Below, one piece after another: positions 13,309 through 24,390 of a stretch of DNA of 64,000 bases. A model generated the notes under the pieces. That model searched no databases. It had not been told where the DNA came from and worked only from the letters and a program-made list of their open reading frames with translations. Positions within the stretch are counted from its first letter, which is position 1, and each line of letters begins with the position of its first letter. Made by a program: the position numbers and the translations under genes. Source of the stretch: Oxytricha trifallax (Eukaryota; Ciliophora; Spirotrichea; Sporadotrichida; Oxytrichidae); assembly GCA_000711775.1 (NCBI GenBank), contig ARYC01000682.1, positions 1 to 64,000 on the forward strand, in the 5' to 3' direction.

Positions 13309-13905
13309 TTTGAGATTAGAAATGGAGCAGAAGCAACGGAAAAGGGGATCATGAATGGTACCTATCGCTGGATTGAATTTGTCTGCAGGCATTATGAAAT
13401 CTTGAGAGAGGTAAAGGATTTGCCCTCCTATAAAGCACAATCGAGAGATTTGAAGTTCATCCTGAAGATCATGAAGATCTCCTGTTCGCTTGGCATTGGA
13501 CCAGGTCCCTGGCAGCATCATACTAGTTGAAGCGCATTTCCCAAGAAGTGAGGGAGCAACTTGTCGCGACCAATCTCAACGACTTCAATGCCCAACCCAG
13601 CCAGGCCCAGGTGGACCTCGTCAACGCCGAAATGTAGAAGCTTAAGAGGGTGAGCCAGGACAAGGTGTACTCGGCGCTGCAGGCAGTTTACATCGCAAAC
13701 CCATGTGCCTCCCGCGTCATCATCGATTACTTCTCCGACGTGTGGGAAAAGGTGGAGACCGACCAGCTGAGAAGGTGGTACTGGAAGAGATTGTGTTCAA
13801 GAACGACATCAAGGCCAGCGTGGCAGGCAGCTCAACCATGACCAGAGAGGAGAAGAAGTACTACGACAAGATTTCAAGATTGTTGAATGACGATAATATA
13901 TTTAA
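13309..13905 (+). pseudogene. Transposon copy 1, ORF3 (unknown protein), frame-broken
   Basis: The first block contains GIMNGTYRWIEFVCRHYEIL and KAQSRDLKFILKIMK. The second, after a frame change near 13,520, contains KRISQEVREQLVATNLNDFN, VDLVNAEMQKLKRVSQDKVY and IIDYFSDVWEKVE. The third, after another change near 13,770, contains EKVVLEEIVFKND and TREEKKYYDKISRLLNDDN. The minus-strand relative at 21,425-22,180 matches it block by block (LITQEVQQALQD, KAEIFKTEIKSLQ, WTIIEHFKLL), so this is a conserved third protein of the family. The helical, charged composition gives no function. Confidence 0.6.
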
Positions 13906-13974
13906 ACTCGCATTAGATTCATTGTTGATTAATTTCATTCACAAAATTCGCTCAAATTTTACTCTTGGGGTTTT

Positions 13975-16900
13975 AACGTTTTAATAAGGTGATCGTTAAA
14001 ATTAAAATTTATTTCCATTAAATCGATAATTATTATAATAAAGTCCAGGTTGCTTTTTGTAATTTAAGTATACTATTACTACTACTATTCTACAAGGTTG
14101 TATTATTATACATGAATTTTTGAAATTAAATTTAAATTAGCGCTTGTATTAAGACTGAATATAAATATAAAACTTAAAAATGAAAATGGATTAGAGTGGA
14201 TTGCAATAACTTATCATATTTATGTTAGAATTTCCTTCATTTTTTCAAATTTCTTAACTTTCATAACTAATATACTTACTATTTGTTTAGATATTCTAAT
14301 GTGATTTGCACCAAGTCCCTAACAATTGCTGGTACTGTAAAAATAAAAGTAAACTTGTGAAATAAATATCACGAAGCTCTATAATATAGGGAGAGAAAAC
14401 ACTATTTAAGAATACTCTTAAAAATAAAAATAATTTTAAGCTATATCACAAACAAAGATAAACACATGTTCGCTAAAATAGAAACATTCTGAAAATTAAA
14501 GAAAAATTAAATAATCAGAATAATAAATAATTGCAGTTAATATTTGCATGGTATTTTTTGCAAATTTGCTTATATTTCATCTGAATGTTCTAGCTTCCTT
14601 GAAGATCTTTATTACCTGCCAAAAGTTATATTAAAAAATCTTGTACTGATATAATCATCTAAAAGTACCAACTATATTATTTACATGCAATAATTTTTAC
14701 TATTATCTTTTATCATATTATTTTAGAGCAAAAGATTTTAGAAAACTCTCAGATGTCGCTTCTTGACACTCTCTCTTTCTCTCTTTTTATTTATCTAAAT
14801 TTTAATAAAGAAGCCTTTATAACTATAAAGGAAACTTTAAGCGTTTATGATTCAGACGGGATCCTTAATTGAATTAACTATAATAATATAAAAGGGTTTT
14901 ATAGTTTTACATATAAGTTTTTTTTAATTTGAAAAATAGTCTTCAGCTTTATATAAAGGTTGAACTAAGGAGATAGGTATATAAATTATAATAAATGAAG
15001 CATGATATATTTTATTATTATTATGTCAATGAAATAATAAAATTAATGGAGTTTTTTTGTAATAATGCTTATGAAAACAATTACTTTTGTGATAAGCTCT
15101 TTCTCTCACTATATTAATTTTTTCATCACTTTTTATGCTTCGTTATAAGAATCATTTATTCAATATTATTTTACTAATATAAGCCATATTTATGTGATAA
15201 GTTATTCTCATATATGTGAGAACTTAAAGCTATATTGAGCTTAAAAAAATTATAATAACAAATGCTAATGATAAAATATGATAAATTTAATTTTTATGAA
15301 ATAATAATCTTATTGACTTACTCAAATTTCAATTTATAATTATGATGAGGAAACTACATTAGATATAACTTGTGTACATTTTTAATGAATAGCCCCTTTA
15401 TTGTTCGAAAGGCTTTAAAGTTTTAATTAAGAGCCTAACTACTTCTATCTGCTTACGCTAAGTCATATTTATTCGCTTTTTATCTGGCCCATTTAATACA
15501 AAAATTTTTTCTAGCTACATTCAACTTTATAAACAAACCAAGTATCTTTATAAATGTTAATGGAAGAGCGATTTACCGGTTTTACCATACTTCCTCATCT
15601 GGGAGTAATTAGTTAATGAGGTGAGAATTTCCTTTTAAGTTTTACTCCATTCGCCCGTAAAATCTATGAGGTTATCTAAATTAAATTTATTAATAAATTT
15701 AAGTATTTTATTAATAATTTTTGTTGGTATGTGTATTTATTGATATTTGAAAATTATATAATTAACTCTAAAATCTTGTTAGAACATATTGCCTAAGATT
15801 TGGAGGAAAAAACTAATATTTAAAATTCATATTTATTAGCCGAATATATTGTATTTTATGATTAAGTTAAATCAATTTCGAATTAAAAATTAAAAATAAA
15901 ACATTATATTGAAGTATTTAATACTAAATATGGCTCTTATAAAATGAAAATCATATTAAAATTGAAACAAAATCGCATATCTTAAAATTTATCAATTTTA
16001 AGAATAATATATATTTAAGCTATTTTAAATGAAGGCATAAATTAATAATTTTTATCCTTAAAACATGATTTATTATTGGTGGGATAGTTTCAGATAATAG
16101 TGCAATATGCAATGTTTCTCATCTAAAATAAAAACTCTAGCTAGAAGAGATTGAAAAATTTCAAAATGTCTTACTTTCTATCATAGATATACTTTAATTA
16201 ATCACATAATATAGTATTCTACCTAAGTTAAACTTCTTAAGATCTCTTTAATTATTCTTGTTATTTATTTTTAATATCCTCAATATTTAAAATGCGTAAT
16301 TTATGCATTTAAATAAATCACTTTATTTTAATATCCAAAGGTTCTCATATTTTTCCATTATCATTGATGGTGAATTTATATATAATCTAAATTAATTTCT
16401 TTATATTAACAAATATGTTTTAACATGCATAATAGAATGTCTTTAATTATAGTTTTAAGCATTTCTGGAGCTTTACTTTTAAAATTAAGATTCTTAATTT
16501 ATGAACAAGCTTCAAAGTAATTTCGTTTTGTATTTATAATAAAGATTTTATATTTAATGATAAAATTGATAATAAATGTTATCAATATATAATGAAGTTA
16601 GATTATTCAATTAGAAAGCTTTTGAATAGGACCAGAAGCTAATATAGTATTACTAATTGGGTCATTATTATGGAAACTTGTCTAAATTCTTTTAATATTT
16701 CTATCAATTTTTTTTTTAATTGCCTCAAATATATCAACTACTCTAGGGGCCTAAAAGATAAAATAAATATTCATTAATTCTATTTTAATTATTAATATCA
16801 CTTTCTTAAATTACGAACGAAAATAACTATAACTTAATACTCTAATATTGTTTTATGTTCTCGAAGATAATGCGTTCTTTCTAAAGACATCTATGTACCA

Positions 16901-17364
16901 GTTACCTAAAACTAAAATATTTCAAATATTTTGAAAAGCTCGTTTGGTTATTGCGATAATATCTCATATGTTTCACTAAACTGTAGAGACTATGCCAAAA
17001 TTTTGTAAATTGCTTGTTGGTTTGTAATTGCCTTTAATCCCAGTCATACATATTTCTATGCCAAGCTATACAAATTGACTGACCATTATTTTATATTTCA
17101 TTTTTATCCGTCTTGCTTCTTAAAGAATCGAATGCAATTATTCTTCACCCATATAAATGACGAGAAGGCACTTTTCTTTGTTCCTATCCAAAATCATCTC
17201 ATTAAGTATCAAAGCCAAGGACATGCATCGTGGATTTGTGAAGAATGTGCGATTAATATTATGAATAGCTTCCTTCTTCATTTTTTGCTACATTCATAAT
17301 AATAATAATTTATCCTTTTTTGGGGATTAAGAGAAGAAAAACTGTTTTGAGTTAATGATATTAA
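13975..17364. other. AT-rich germline DNA, no gene recognised, left duplicate continues
   Basis: No supported coding frame. It matches the right copy: 15,385-15,415 (AATAGCCCCTTTATTGTTC) against 56,103-56,122, 16,880-16,970 against 56,400-56,490, and 17,110-17,140 against 57,320-57,350. Several short poly-purine and AT runs only. Confidence 0.5.
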
Positions 17365-18173
17365 TAAGATAGAATTTTTGAGAAATAAGAGAAATTTTAA
17401 ATGAAATATAGAGCTTGGATTTAAATATACAAAAAGCATTTAAGATAAACACGTATTTTCAAATATAGGCCAAAATACAGAGATTTTGCTTCGATAGATC
17501 TCCGAAAGTATTTACCAGAAATATAAAGATATTCTGACAATACCGCACAGCTGTGCGTAATCACAAATCCGCACAGGTCCGCACAGGATCGGCAAAAATA
17601 ACCCTCCGCAAACTTTTTTCAGCACACTTTCAAATTCTTAATTCAAAAAGGGAGGTAGGCTTTATTGGCCTTAAATGCATTAAATCTTAATTATCTTAAT
17701 TATTATAAGGCTTTAATAATATTAAATTATTAAAAATTAAAAATGGACCTCTTTAATAGGAAATCTCTATAGAGAAATTTAATTAGATTAATAATTAATA
17801 AATTTATAATTAAACTTATTTAAGTTTAATATATAATAATTAAAATAATTAAGATTTAATGAATTTAAGGCCAATAAACCCTACCTCCCATTTTGAATTA
17901 AGAATATGAAAGTCGGCTGAAAAAAGTTTGCGGAGGGTTATTTTGCGATCCTGTGCGGACCTGTGCGGATTTGCGATTACGCACAGCTGTGCGGTATACT
18001 CAGAATATCTTGTATATTTCTGGTAAATACTTTCGGAGATCTATCGAAGCAAAATCTCTGTATTTTGGCCTATATTTGAAAATACGTGTTTATCTTAAAT
18101 GCTTTTTGTATATTTAAATCCAAGCTCTATATTTCATTTAAAATTTCTCTTATTTCTCAAAAATTCTATCTTA
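17365..18173. repeat. 809-bp imperfect palindrome (foldback element) with GC-rich internal block
   Basis: The left arm begins TAAGATAGAATTTTTGAG at 17,365 and the right arm ends with its complement at 18,173. The arms, of about 340 bp, stay nearly identical to about 17,705 and 17,840, around a roughly 135-bp AT-rich centre. Each arm carries the palindrome GCACAGCTGTGC and two CCGCACAGG units in an otherwise AT-rich region. No frame inside looks coding. It is absent at the corresponding place of the right duplicate (about 57.3-57.5 kb), so it inserted after the duplication or was lost there. It is probably a non-autonomous foldback/MITE element. Confidence 0.85.
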
Positions 18174-18244
18174 CAAGATTTTTTGTAGTTATCTTATTGT
18201 TTATTGCCTCAACTTTTTCTCACAATATTTTCAGTATGTAAAAA

Positions 18245-19012
18245 ATGACTGACGGTATTCATGCCTCTCATCCAAATTCTTCTCAACTCCGTCCAATAGA
18301 AGCTCTCTTTCATAGTATTCTCATTTGTACAGTATTAATTTTAAGTGTTTTCACAATTGCTAAAAACGGGCAATTATAAACTATTAATGGAAGATAAAAT
18401 TTTAATTTAGAAATTTTTGATAATTTACTTTCACTGTACTTAGCAATCATTACACAGAAATTGTCCAATGATTTTTTACATCAATTTATTAATTCTTATG
18501 GATCTCCAGATGCAAATATTTCCGAAAATATAATGTTTGGTTTGTTAAAATTATTTATTACATATTTATTTTATTTAATTATAAATAAAATTAATTAAAA
18601 TTAAGCATTTTCAATACAATGTTGGTCTAATGGTTCTACTGCCAATACCTTAATACTTATTCTAAGTCTCAAGTTTAAATCATAACTTAAAATTCTTCTT
18701 CTATCTATATAACTCAAGCGAATATATGCACTACAACTATATATTTTAAAGAAAATCCAAGCTTTAAGAGTAGGCCTTATTTATGAGATTGAGATAATTC
18801 TTCATGAAATTGGAAAAAAAACAGGCACGTTAAAAATTATATATAGAAGATTCCTATCTGGTTTGAAAGATCTCAAAAAGCAAATAGATATTTCTATGTA
18901 AAGATAAAGTTGCAGAATTTTGCTATACAGGAAAATTCTCATAATGAAAGTTAGTTTATATCTTAGTGAAGACTATTTTGAAAATTAAAAATAAATGCAT
19001 AAATTATTTTGA
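18245..19012 (+). CDS. Unidentified protein with a membrane-like N-terminal segment
   Basis: ATG at 18,245 opens 255 codons to TGA 19,010-19,012 with no interruption under the ciliate code. It starts 72 bp past the palindrome. The N-terminus MTDGIHASHPNSSQLRP is followed by a hydrophobic stretch HSILICTVLILSVFTIA (one likely membrane helix), then LEIFDNLLSLYLAIITQKLS and HQFINSYGSPDANISEN. From about residue 105 the sequence is very AT-rich for 100 bases (18,540-18,605) and may be an intron or eliminated sequence. Later strings such as KKTGTLKIIYRRFLSGLKDL again look coding. No family was recognised. Further plus-strand pieces follow at 19,155-19,641. Confidence 0.5.
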
Positions 19013-19154
19013 TAATACGTTTATTTAAAAAAATAAGACTATTTGGACAGCAATTTTAAGAAATATTGACTTAAATTGTAAAATTTAAGGAAAATTGATA
19101 CTCTTTATTATATTTTGGTAGAATCAATTTTTTTCTTTTAACACCCTAGAAAAA

Positions 19155-19641
19155 CTAGAATGCAAAAATATAGGTAAGATTATAAAAGCAGCTTTAGCTT
19201 TTTACGTGCAGCATTTACAGGCATATCTAAATAAGAATTGGAACAATATTACAGAGCTAGAGAGAATCAATTAGTTTCAATATATTTATAGAGTTAAACT
19301 TAACTGAAGAGAAAGACAGGTTTGTGAAGAAAATACAATCTATAATTTTTGATAAAATGAGGAATCATCAACTCATTTAGGTGAAGTAAGTTTAATAGTA
19401 AATAGGAACAAGAGATCAACTAAGTGTATTTTTCTCCTTATTCATTTCAAACAAAATCTTTGGAGATGTAAATAACGTTAATTAGATGTAGTAGAATAAG
19501 CTAAAACTTAACTATAAGATAATTGTAGAGCAATTGATCATGCTAATTTATTAAAATTCTTAGATTAAAGGCAGTTGGAGAATAGTAAGGAGAAATTAAG
19601 CAGAGTCATTATAATTGGATTTAATTTTGCTAAGCTTTTGA
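19155..19641 (+). CDS. Downstream coding pieces, probably the same plus-strand gene
   Basis: One block reads GKIIKAALAFYVQHLQAYLN and NNITELERINQFQYIYRVK. A second frame open from 19,303 to TGA 19,639-19,641 (112 codons) reads EEKDRFVKKIQSIIFDKMRN, IIVEQLIMLIYQNSQIKGSW and LDLILLSF at its end. The junction near 19,300 needs a short intron, eliminated sequence or frameshift. The right duplicate keeps the last frame at about 59,450-59,530, ending DLILLSY where this one ends DLILLSF, which supports genuine coding. The stop lies 4 bases from the end of the minus-strand ORF at 19,646, so the two genes are tail to tail. Confidence 0.5.
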
Positions 19642-19645
19642 ATTA

Positions 19646-20155
19646 TCAAATTTTAAATTTATATTCTATGATGAATTTATTCCCTATTAAATAGCTATTA
19701 TTACTTTATCTATTTTGATAGTTTCTTAAGACCCTGAGCTACAGCTTTTCAATCATCTAAGATTTCAATATAGTAAGATTTTTTTGTTAATTTACTTTTT
19801 CATTTTTTTCGAATATTACTCTTTAATTTGTACAAAGAACGCCAAAGAAGAAGTTCCATTCAGACATATTGTCACAAATTTACTTCCTGTTAGAAAGCTA
19901 AACAACCATTTCACCATCTTTCATTTTAGCCCTGAAAAGATTAGTGACTGAAATCTCTGGGCCGCAAGGTATCTCAATCAGGTTGATATCTTTATTTTTG
20001 TTAGCTTTCTTCTCACTTAAAAATGAAGCCTTGGTACCCATCCATAGTTGGAAGGAATTAACTTAATGAATATTATGTTGATTATTTTAAATTTACATTA
20101 TCATACTAAGTGAGGTATTGTTAAAGGTTTTCCATGTATTTAGCATTGAAGCCAT
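19646..20155 (-). CDS. Conserved unidentified protein, left copy
   Basis: ATG at 20,155 to TGA 19,646-19,648 gives 169 residues with no TGA between. The frame is open a little further upstream (TVQTQEMASML-like start region, TGA before it at about 20,217). Recognisable strings are KDINLIEIPCGPEISVTNLF, KMKDGEMVVQLSNRK and SEWNFFFGVLCTNQR, then a Gln/Asn/Lys-rich tail. The right duplicate encodes EIKLIEIPNYPKVSVTN and YNFFFGVLWHNKRKRIERK in the same order at 59.7-60.17 kb. Conservation of the peptide between two strongly diverged DNA copies argues for past selection on the protein. No family recognised. Confidence 0.55.
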
Positions 20156-21267
20156 TTCTTGAGTCTAAACCCTATTAATTTCGTCATTGAGTTTTTATAT
20201 TTTTCTCCAGTTTCATTTAATTCAATTCATAGACTTCCAGATCCTATTGTTTAAAATCTTACTTTTAACTATGGGCATCTTATATAAGGTTAGCTTAGTA
20301 AAAATTGGTGGAGAAATTTTTGGAATTTGTTATAAACTTTAGAGTTGGAGCTCAATTTTTATCAATTTATTTCTATTAAATTAGTACTAAATTTTTAAAA
20401 AAATCAATTAGTACTAGTTCTAATTCATTTTAATTTTAATAAGCACTAACTTAATGGCACCAAAACAAAATTAGTACATATTTTCAATCCAAATAGGTCA
20501 AAAAATTAAATAGTTTGCAACTTATTCAAAACTTAAATGAAACCAAAACCAACCTAGGCTTTATCTGAATTGTTACAAAAATCAAATTTATTAAATCTTT
20601 AGTAAGTATAATTATAGCAATAAATTATAGAGAATTAATTAGATTTTAGCTATAATCTAATTAATTATGACAAACATAATTAGTAAAAAATTGGCTAATA
20701 AACTAGCTATTCATAACTAAACTCTTGGATCTCCGATTTGGTTAAAATAAGAAAAAATAATATATTATTGCTTAAAAGGAGACAAAACTAAAATCTATCG
20801 AATTTACAGAAAGCATCTTCTTCATTTAAGATTAAATAGTATAAAGGAGTTTGAAAAAAATTTGAAGAAGTAGAGGAAGTAATAGAAAAACTAAAAATAA
20901 AAAATCTTATAATACCAAAGAATGCTCACATGATTAAGTTTTACAAATATCACCTCAAAGAGATATTTTGGATAGACTAAAGTATATTTAGGCATGAAAA
21001 GAGGCAAATACTAGAGACCAACTTGTGATAAGTCTTCCATTCACTCAGCTAAAGTAATATAGAGCATTCAAAAACAATTAAATACCACCTCAATATTATT
21101 TAAATATATTAATTTCATTGAATAAATATTACTTGAAAATACTTTAATAGACTCTTCTAAAAATGAGTAACATTCTGACTCTCTTAGAATTTTCGAAATT
21201 TAAGTTAGCTTAATAAATCATATTCTACACTTTTGAAGAACCATCTCTTTAATGCTTTAAAATATAT
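20156..21267 (+). pseudogene. AT-rich stretch with a decayed relative of the 61.2-kb gene at 20.8-21.15 kb
   Basis: Between about 20,860 and 21,130 a plus-strand frame reads FEEVEEVIEKLKIKNLI, then YKYHLKEIFWIDQSIF and HEKRQILETNL before a TGA. It aligns with KEQKIIEKLISLNARGLNFL, SSSKRYLIEKYSRKAQIYF and MTNMCEQLVKNL in the ORF at 61,210. The nucleotide match continues (AACTTGTGA near 21,025 against 61,475). This is the left-duplicate counterpart, clearly more decayed. The rest of the stretch (20,220-20,800) shows no supported gene. Confidence 0.4.
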
Positions 21268-21424
21268 AAAATTCCAAGAGTAAAATTTAATGAAAATATG
21301 GGATAATTAAAATATCAATACATTCTAATACTTCTATCTTAACTGATAAATTTTCAACTATTTTACAAATATTATCAACTTACTTCTTCTCAACTCTGAT
21401 AATATTTAAACTGTCTCACACATG

Positions 21425-22180
21425 ATTCTTTGGGCCACTCTAGATCTGTAACTCCTGCTGGTGCCAGTCAAGATGCTCGGAAGTCATCATGTCAAATCAA
21501 CAATTTGAAGTGCTCAATGATGGTCCACAAACCATGTAATTCTAAAGGAAGACTGCTTGTGACCCCCAAGAACACCTTGCTTCTGCTTGTATCCTGGAGA
21601 CTCTTTATCTCTGTTTTGAAAATTTCCGCTTTGACTGGTTATACTGAGCATTTTAGTAATTGGGGTTAGTCTTGAAGAGCTTGCTATACTTCCTGAGTTA
21701 TGAGCTTAATGTTGAAAGGAAAGTCAAGAATCAACATATAATTCTCGGCAAACTTGAGATCATTCTGATCCTAAGTGGGAAATTCGAGCTCTTCGGTGAG
21801 GTTATTATATGTGGGAACGACATTCATTAATTTTATAATCTTATTGTGGCTGCAGATATTTTTGAACAAAGCATAGTTGTCCTTCATTAGTTCTGCTCTC
21901 TCTCTGACTGGATTCTATTGCTTAATCTGAAATTTTTTTATTTTAATTAATTTTGATTTATTAATAATTGGATTTGATTTTATTGATACTTATTTATTTC
22001 AATTGGCCTATTAAATTTTAATACTATAAGCTGACTTAACTTATCAATAAGATTTTCATACGAATTATTAAATAATAAGACTCTATGCACCCCTAAGTAT
22101 ACTCATTCGATATCCCTTTGAAAATCGCATCAGCCTCTAACGCACTCCACAGACAAGTATTCCCTAGGCTGAGATAATAT
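21425..22180 (-). pseudogene. Transposon copy 2, ORF3 remnant with an AT-rich interruption
   Basis: The minus-strand block at 22,090-22,180 reads LGNTCLWSALEADAIFKGI and SNEYTQGCIES. After about 150 bp of AT-rich sequence (about 21,935-22,085) it resumes as NPVRERAELMKDNYALFKNI, KLMNVVPTYNNLTEELEF, DLKFAENYMLILDFPFNI, LITQEVQQALQDQPQL, KAEIFKTEIKSLQDTSRS, LWTIIEHFKLLI, then TGA and HDDFRAS. This matches copy 1 ORF3. The sharply bounded AT-rich interruption could be an intron, an eliminated sequence or a later insertion. Confidence 0.55.
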
Positions 22181-22269
22181 GCTTAAAGGCACGGTTATTT
22201 AAAATATTAGGAGATTCATTATTGGTTGTGGAATTTGGAGATGGTCAAAAATGGATGAGTACTAACGTA

Positions 22270-22800
22270 AATTTGACAGATGCCTCGGAGCATCTACCGG
22301 TCAGTTTGCGAACGCGCCTGTGAATCATCTCATGTCCAGATTAGACAGAAACATGGTCATGGCTTGCACAAAGCACCACAGCTGATTCCTATAGCTATTA
22401 GAGGTGAATGCAAATCAACGCGCCGATGGTATAATCACTTCGATAGTAAGATGCCTTGTCAATAAAAAGCAGAGAGGATGACTAGTATTTGAGAAATTTC
22501 AAAGATTTTGTCTTGATTTTAGAGGGCCACTTAGCCCTCTGCTATTATTTTGACACCGATTTCGTCTGCATTTCAAGATATTCCTACTGGCGGATCCTTT
22601 GAAACTAAAGCTTTTCTATATATGTTTGAAATGTTGGTTAGCTTGAGACAATCAAAGAAATGAGGATTTTGAGAAAACCTAAATCTCAATGAATAATGGG
22701 AATCGTTCATACTAATTTGCCAAAAAATGTTGAAGCTTATCACAAATATCAAAAGATGCCTCAATATCATCAGTGTTTCCAGCACTCCACTTGCAATATC
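22270..22800 (-). pseudogene. Transposon copy 2, transposase remnant
   Basis: Pieces in order on the minus strand: FLANQYERFPLFIEIQVFSK, QKSFSFKGSASRNILKC (matching QRKAFKTRGICQEKSLLM in copy 1), LLFIDKASYYRSDYTIGAL (matching LLLMDNASYHRSSYTNSVL; the Asp is kept but the next Asn and the His are changed), then NSYRNQLWCFVQAMTMFLSN and LDMR.FTGAFAN.PVDAPRHL, where dots are TGA codons. The region carrying the catalytic Glu is deleted. It is clearly non-functional. Confidence 0.6.
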
Positions 22801-23022
22801 ACCCTATTCTTCATCATCTTCTCTGCTATCGTTTTGCTTTTATTATTTATTATTTGATTGGGATTTATCATCTCCTTTGTAGTGCTTCTTCTTTTCCTCT
22901 TTTATTATCAGAGCTTTCAGAAATTTATAGAATTTTCTAGTTTGCGTGATGTCATTTTTAATCTGATTTTTATCAAGTTTAAAATTCATTTAAACTATGA
23001 AGGTGATATATCTCTTTTATTG

Positions 23023-23429
23023 TAGGAATACATTCGAAATTGTGAAATTAATTTAAATTAAATAAATAATTAACTAAATTATTGGCAGTTAAAGTTGTCC
23101 AATCTGAACGATCTTGACTCATTCGATAGATAATTAAAAATTTGATGGACTTTATTATTGGCGGTACTATTATATTGCATGTCTGGAGTGAGATAACTTT
23201 AATTTAACATGAGGATATAATTTAACGAATTTAGAGTCGTTTTATTAAAATGAAGTTATCTCACTCCATGGATGCAATAAAATAGTTCCGCCAATATTAA
23301 AGTCCAACTAATTTTCAATTATTTATCGAATGAGTCAAGATCGTTCAGATTGGACAACCTTAACTGCCAATAATTTAATTAATTATTTATTTAATTTAAA
23401 TTAATTTCACAAATTATAATGTATTCCTA
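23023..23429. repeat. 407-bp foldback element inside transposon copy 2
   Basis: TAGGAATACATT at 23,023 is complemented by the sequence ending at 23,429. The arms, of about 175 bp, are highly similar and include CAATCTGAACGATCTTGAC and its complement, and GGAGTGAGATAAC / GTTATCTCACTCC at the inner edges. The spacer is only about 50 bp. No coding. It separates the ORF1-like and transposase-like blocks of copy 2, so it inserted into the transposon. Confidence 0.8.
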
Positions 23430-23639
23430 AAAAATTATGATTAGATAATAAATTAAATGCTATCTTTGAGTCAACAGCATTTTCAATTATATGGACAAGT
23501 ATCCTGATTTGATTTTGAGAATTGCGAAGTAATCTAGCATCATTTTTCTCATAAGAACCCTCAATATAATCAGCTTACATCATAATTATGGGAAGTCTTT
23601 TGAAAAGTGAAGAAACTTTCTATATAGAGTATTCAATGG

Positions 23640-24190
23640 TAAAGGGAACTCATTGGCTTGATTAAATATAATAGCCTTCAATTTAAAGTCTTAATGCGCA
23701 TCTCTCAGAGTCTATGTGAATGCTTTCGGGGAATCAAGCTTCTCATAATGAATAGGGCCCCACTTCGGTCCTTGATCGTGTCTTTAACTTGCCTATGAGA
23801 AAACTCGTTTTTGCTCGTCTCCTCAATGGTCCTGTGGTTTTATATCTCCTGTAACTCTGAGGCATTCTTGGTTAAGGCAAAGCATCTTGCAGAAGTGCTT
23901 AGAGATATTCTTTTTTTGTACGAAATTGTACTAAATCCTTTCCCCAGATTGTGATTTAGTTCCGAAAATTGCCGAGGTCACCTCACCGATCTCAACGTGT
24001 GATCTCCCTTTAATTATCATTCTATCATAAAGTATTAGAGCCTGAACTCAAAGATGGCTATTACTGACAATAACGAAGGCACTTGAACGGCTTGGTGATG
24101 GTAAGGTAGCTTCTAGAGGTAGGGCTCCTAGGCTTAGCATCTTTTCCGAGGAGTTAATTTAAATTGCAATGGACCTTTACCTATTGTAAA
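23640..24190 (-). pseudogene. Transposon copy 2, ORF1 remnant
   Basis: The minus-strand frame gives RMIIKGRSHVEIGEV, TSAIFGTKSQSGERIQYNFV, KHFCKMLCLNQECLRVTGD, then after a TGA GPKWGPIHYEKLDSPKAF and TLRDAHQDFKLKA. This parallels copy 1 ORF1 (CLMENITVQKRCKKEIV, ASTIFGDDVTTYYQEM, GGPIQYEQTN, DTALRLPNVNKL). Function unknown. Upstream (about 24,235-24,300) a further minus-strand piece SNFCSGTGLISRFCDL, with a possible intron at its end, may be the 5-prime part. Confidence 0.5.
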
Positions 24191-24390
24191 ATAATTAACA
24201 AAAAAGTAAAATGTTTAAAGGACATTACCTCTGCAATGAATTCATGACTCTTCAAATCACAAAACCTGGAAATCAACCCTGTACCACTACAGAAGTTAGA
24301 ATTGTACATTTTTATTTATAAGACTTTGTTACATATTTTATTTTAAATTACAAACGGATGAATTCCATTAAAAAATTCCCTTGAGGTTTT

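Larger units (their letters stand above)
11031..13974 (+). mobile_element. DNA transposon copy 1, three ORFs, CCCCAAGAG terminal repeats, IS630/Tc1-type transposase
   Basis: The left end reads AAAACCCCAAGAGTAAAATT (11,031 on) and is repeated inverted at 13,952-13,974. The first 23 bases are identical and weaker similarity continues inward. The 2.94 kb interior is far richer in G+C than its surroundings and holds three plus-strand coding blocks (11,281-12,459; 12,222-12,958; 13,309-13,905). The ends contain one telomere-type AAAACCCC unit, reminiscent of TBE and other ciliate telomere-like-ended transposons. A minus-strand relative lies at 21,268-24,390. The right duplicate has no such insertion at the matching place. 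An (AT)n run at 11,142-11,166 sits between a small inverted pair GGTAGCTTT / AAAGCTACC near the left end. Confidence 0.75.
21268..24390 (-). mobile_element. DNA transposon copy 2 (minus strand), decayed relative of copy 1
   Basis: Coding blocks homologous to all three ORFs of copy 1 lie in reverse order: ORF1-like about 24,190-23,640, transposase-like 22,800-22,270, ORF3-like 22,180-21,425. The low end AAAATTCCAAGAGTAAAATT at about 21,267 matches the copy 1 terminus. The high end at about 24,365-24,390 (AAAAATTCCCTTGAGGTTTT) is a weaker match to its complement. Several TGA codons, frame changes and an internal deletion (the PY..D..PVE block of the transposase is missing) show it is dead. A 407-bp foldback (23,023-23,429) sits inside it. 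Copy 1 is about 2.94 kb and copy 2 without the foldback about 2.7 kb. Confidence 0.6.
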
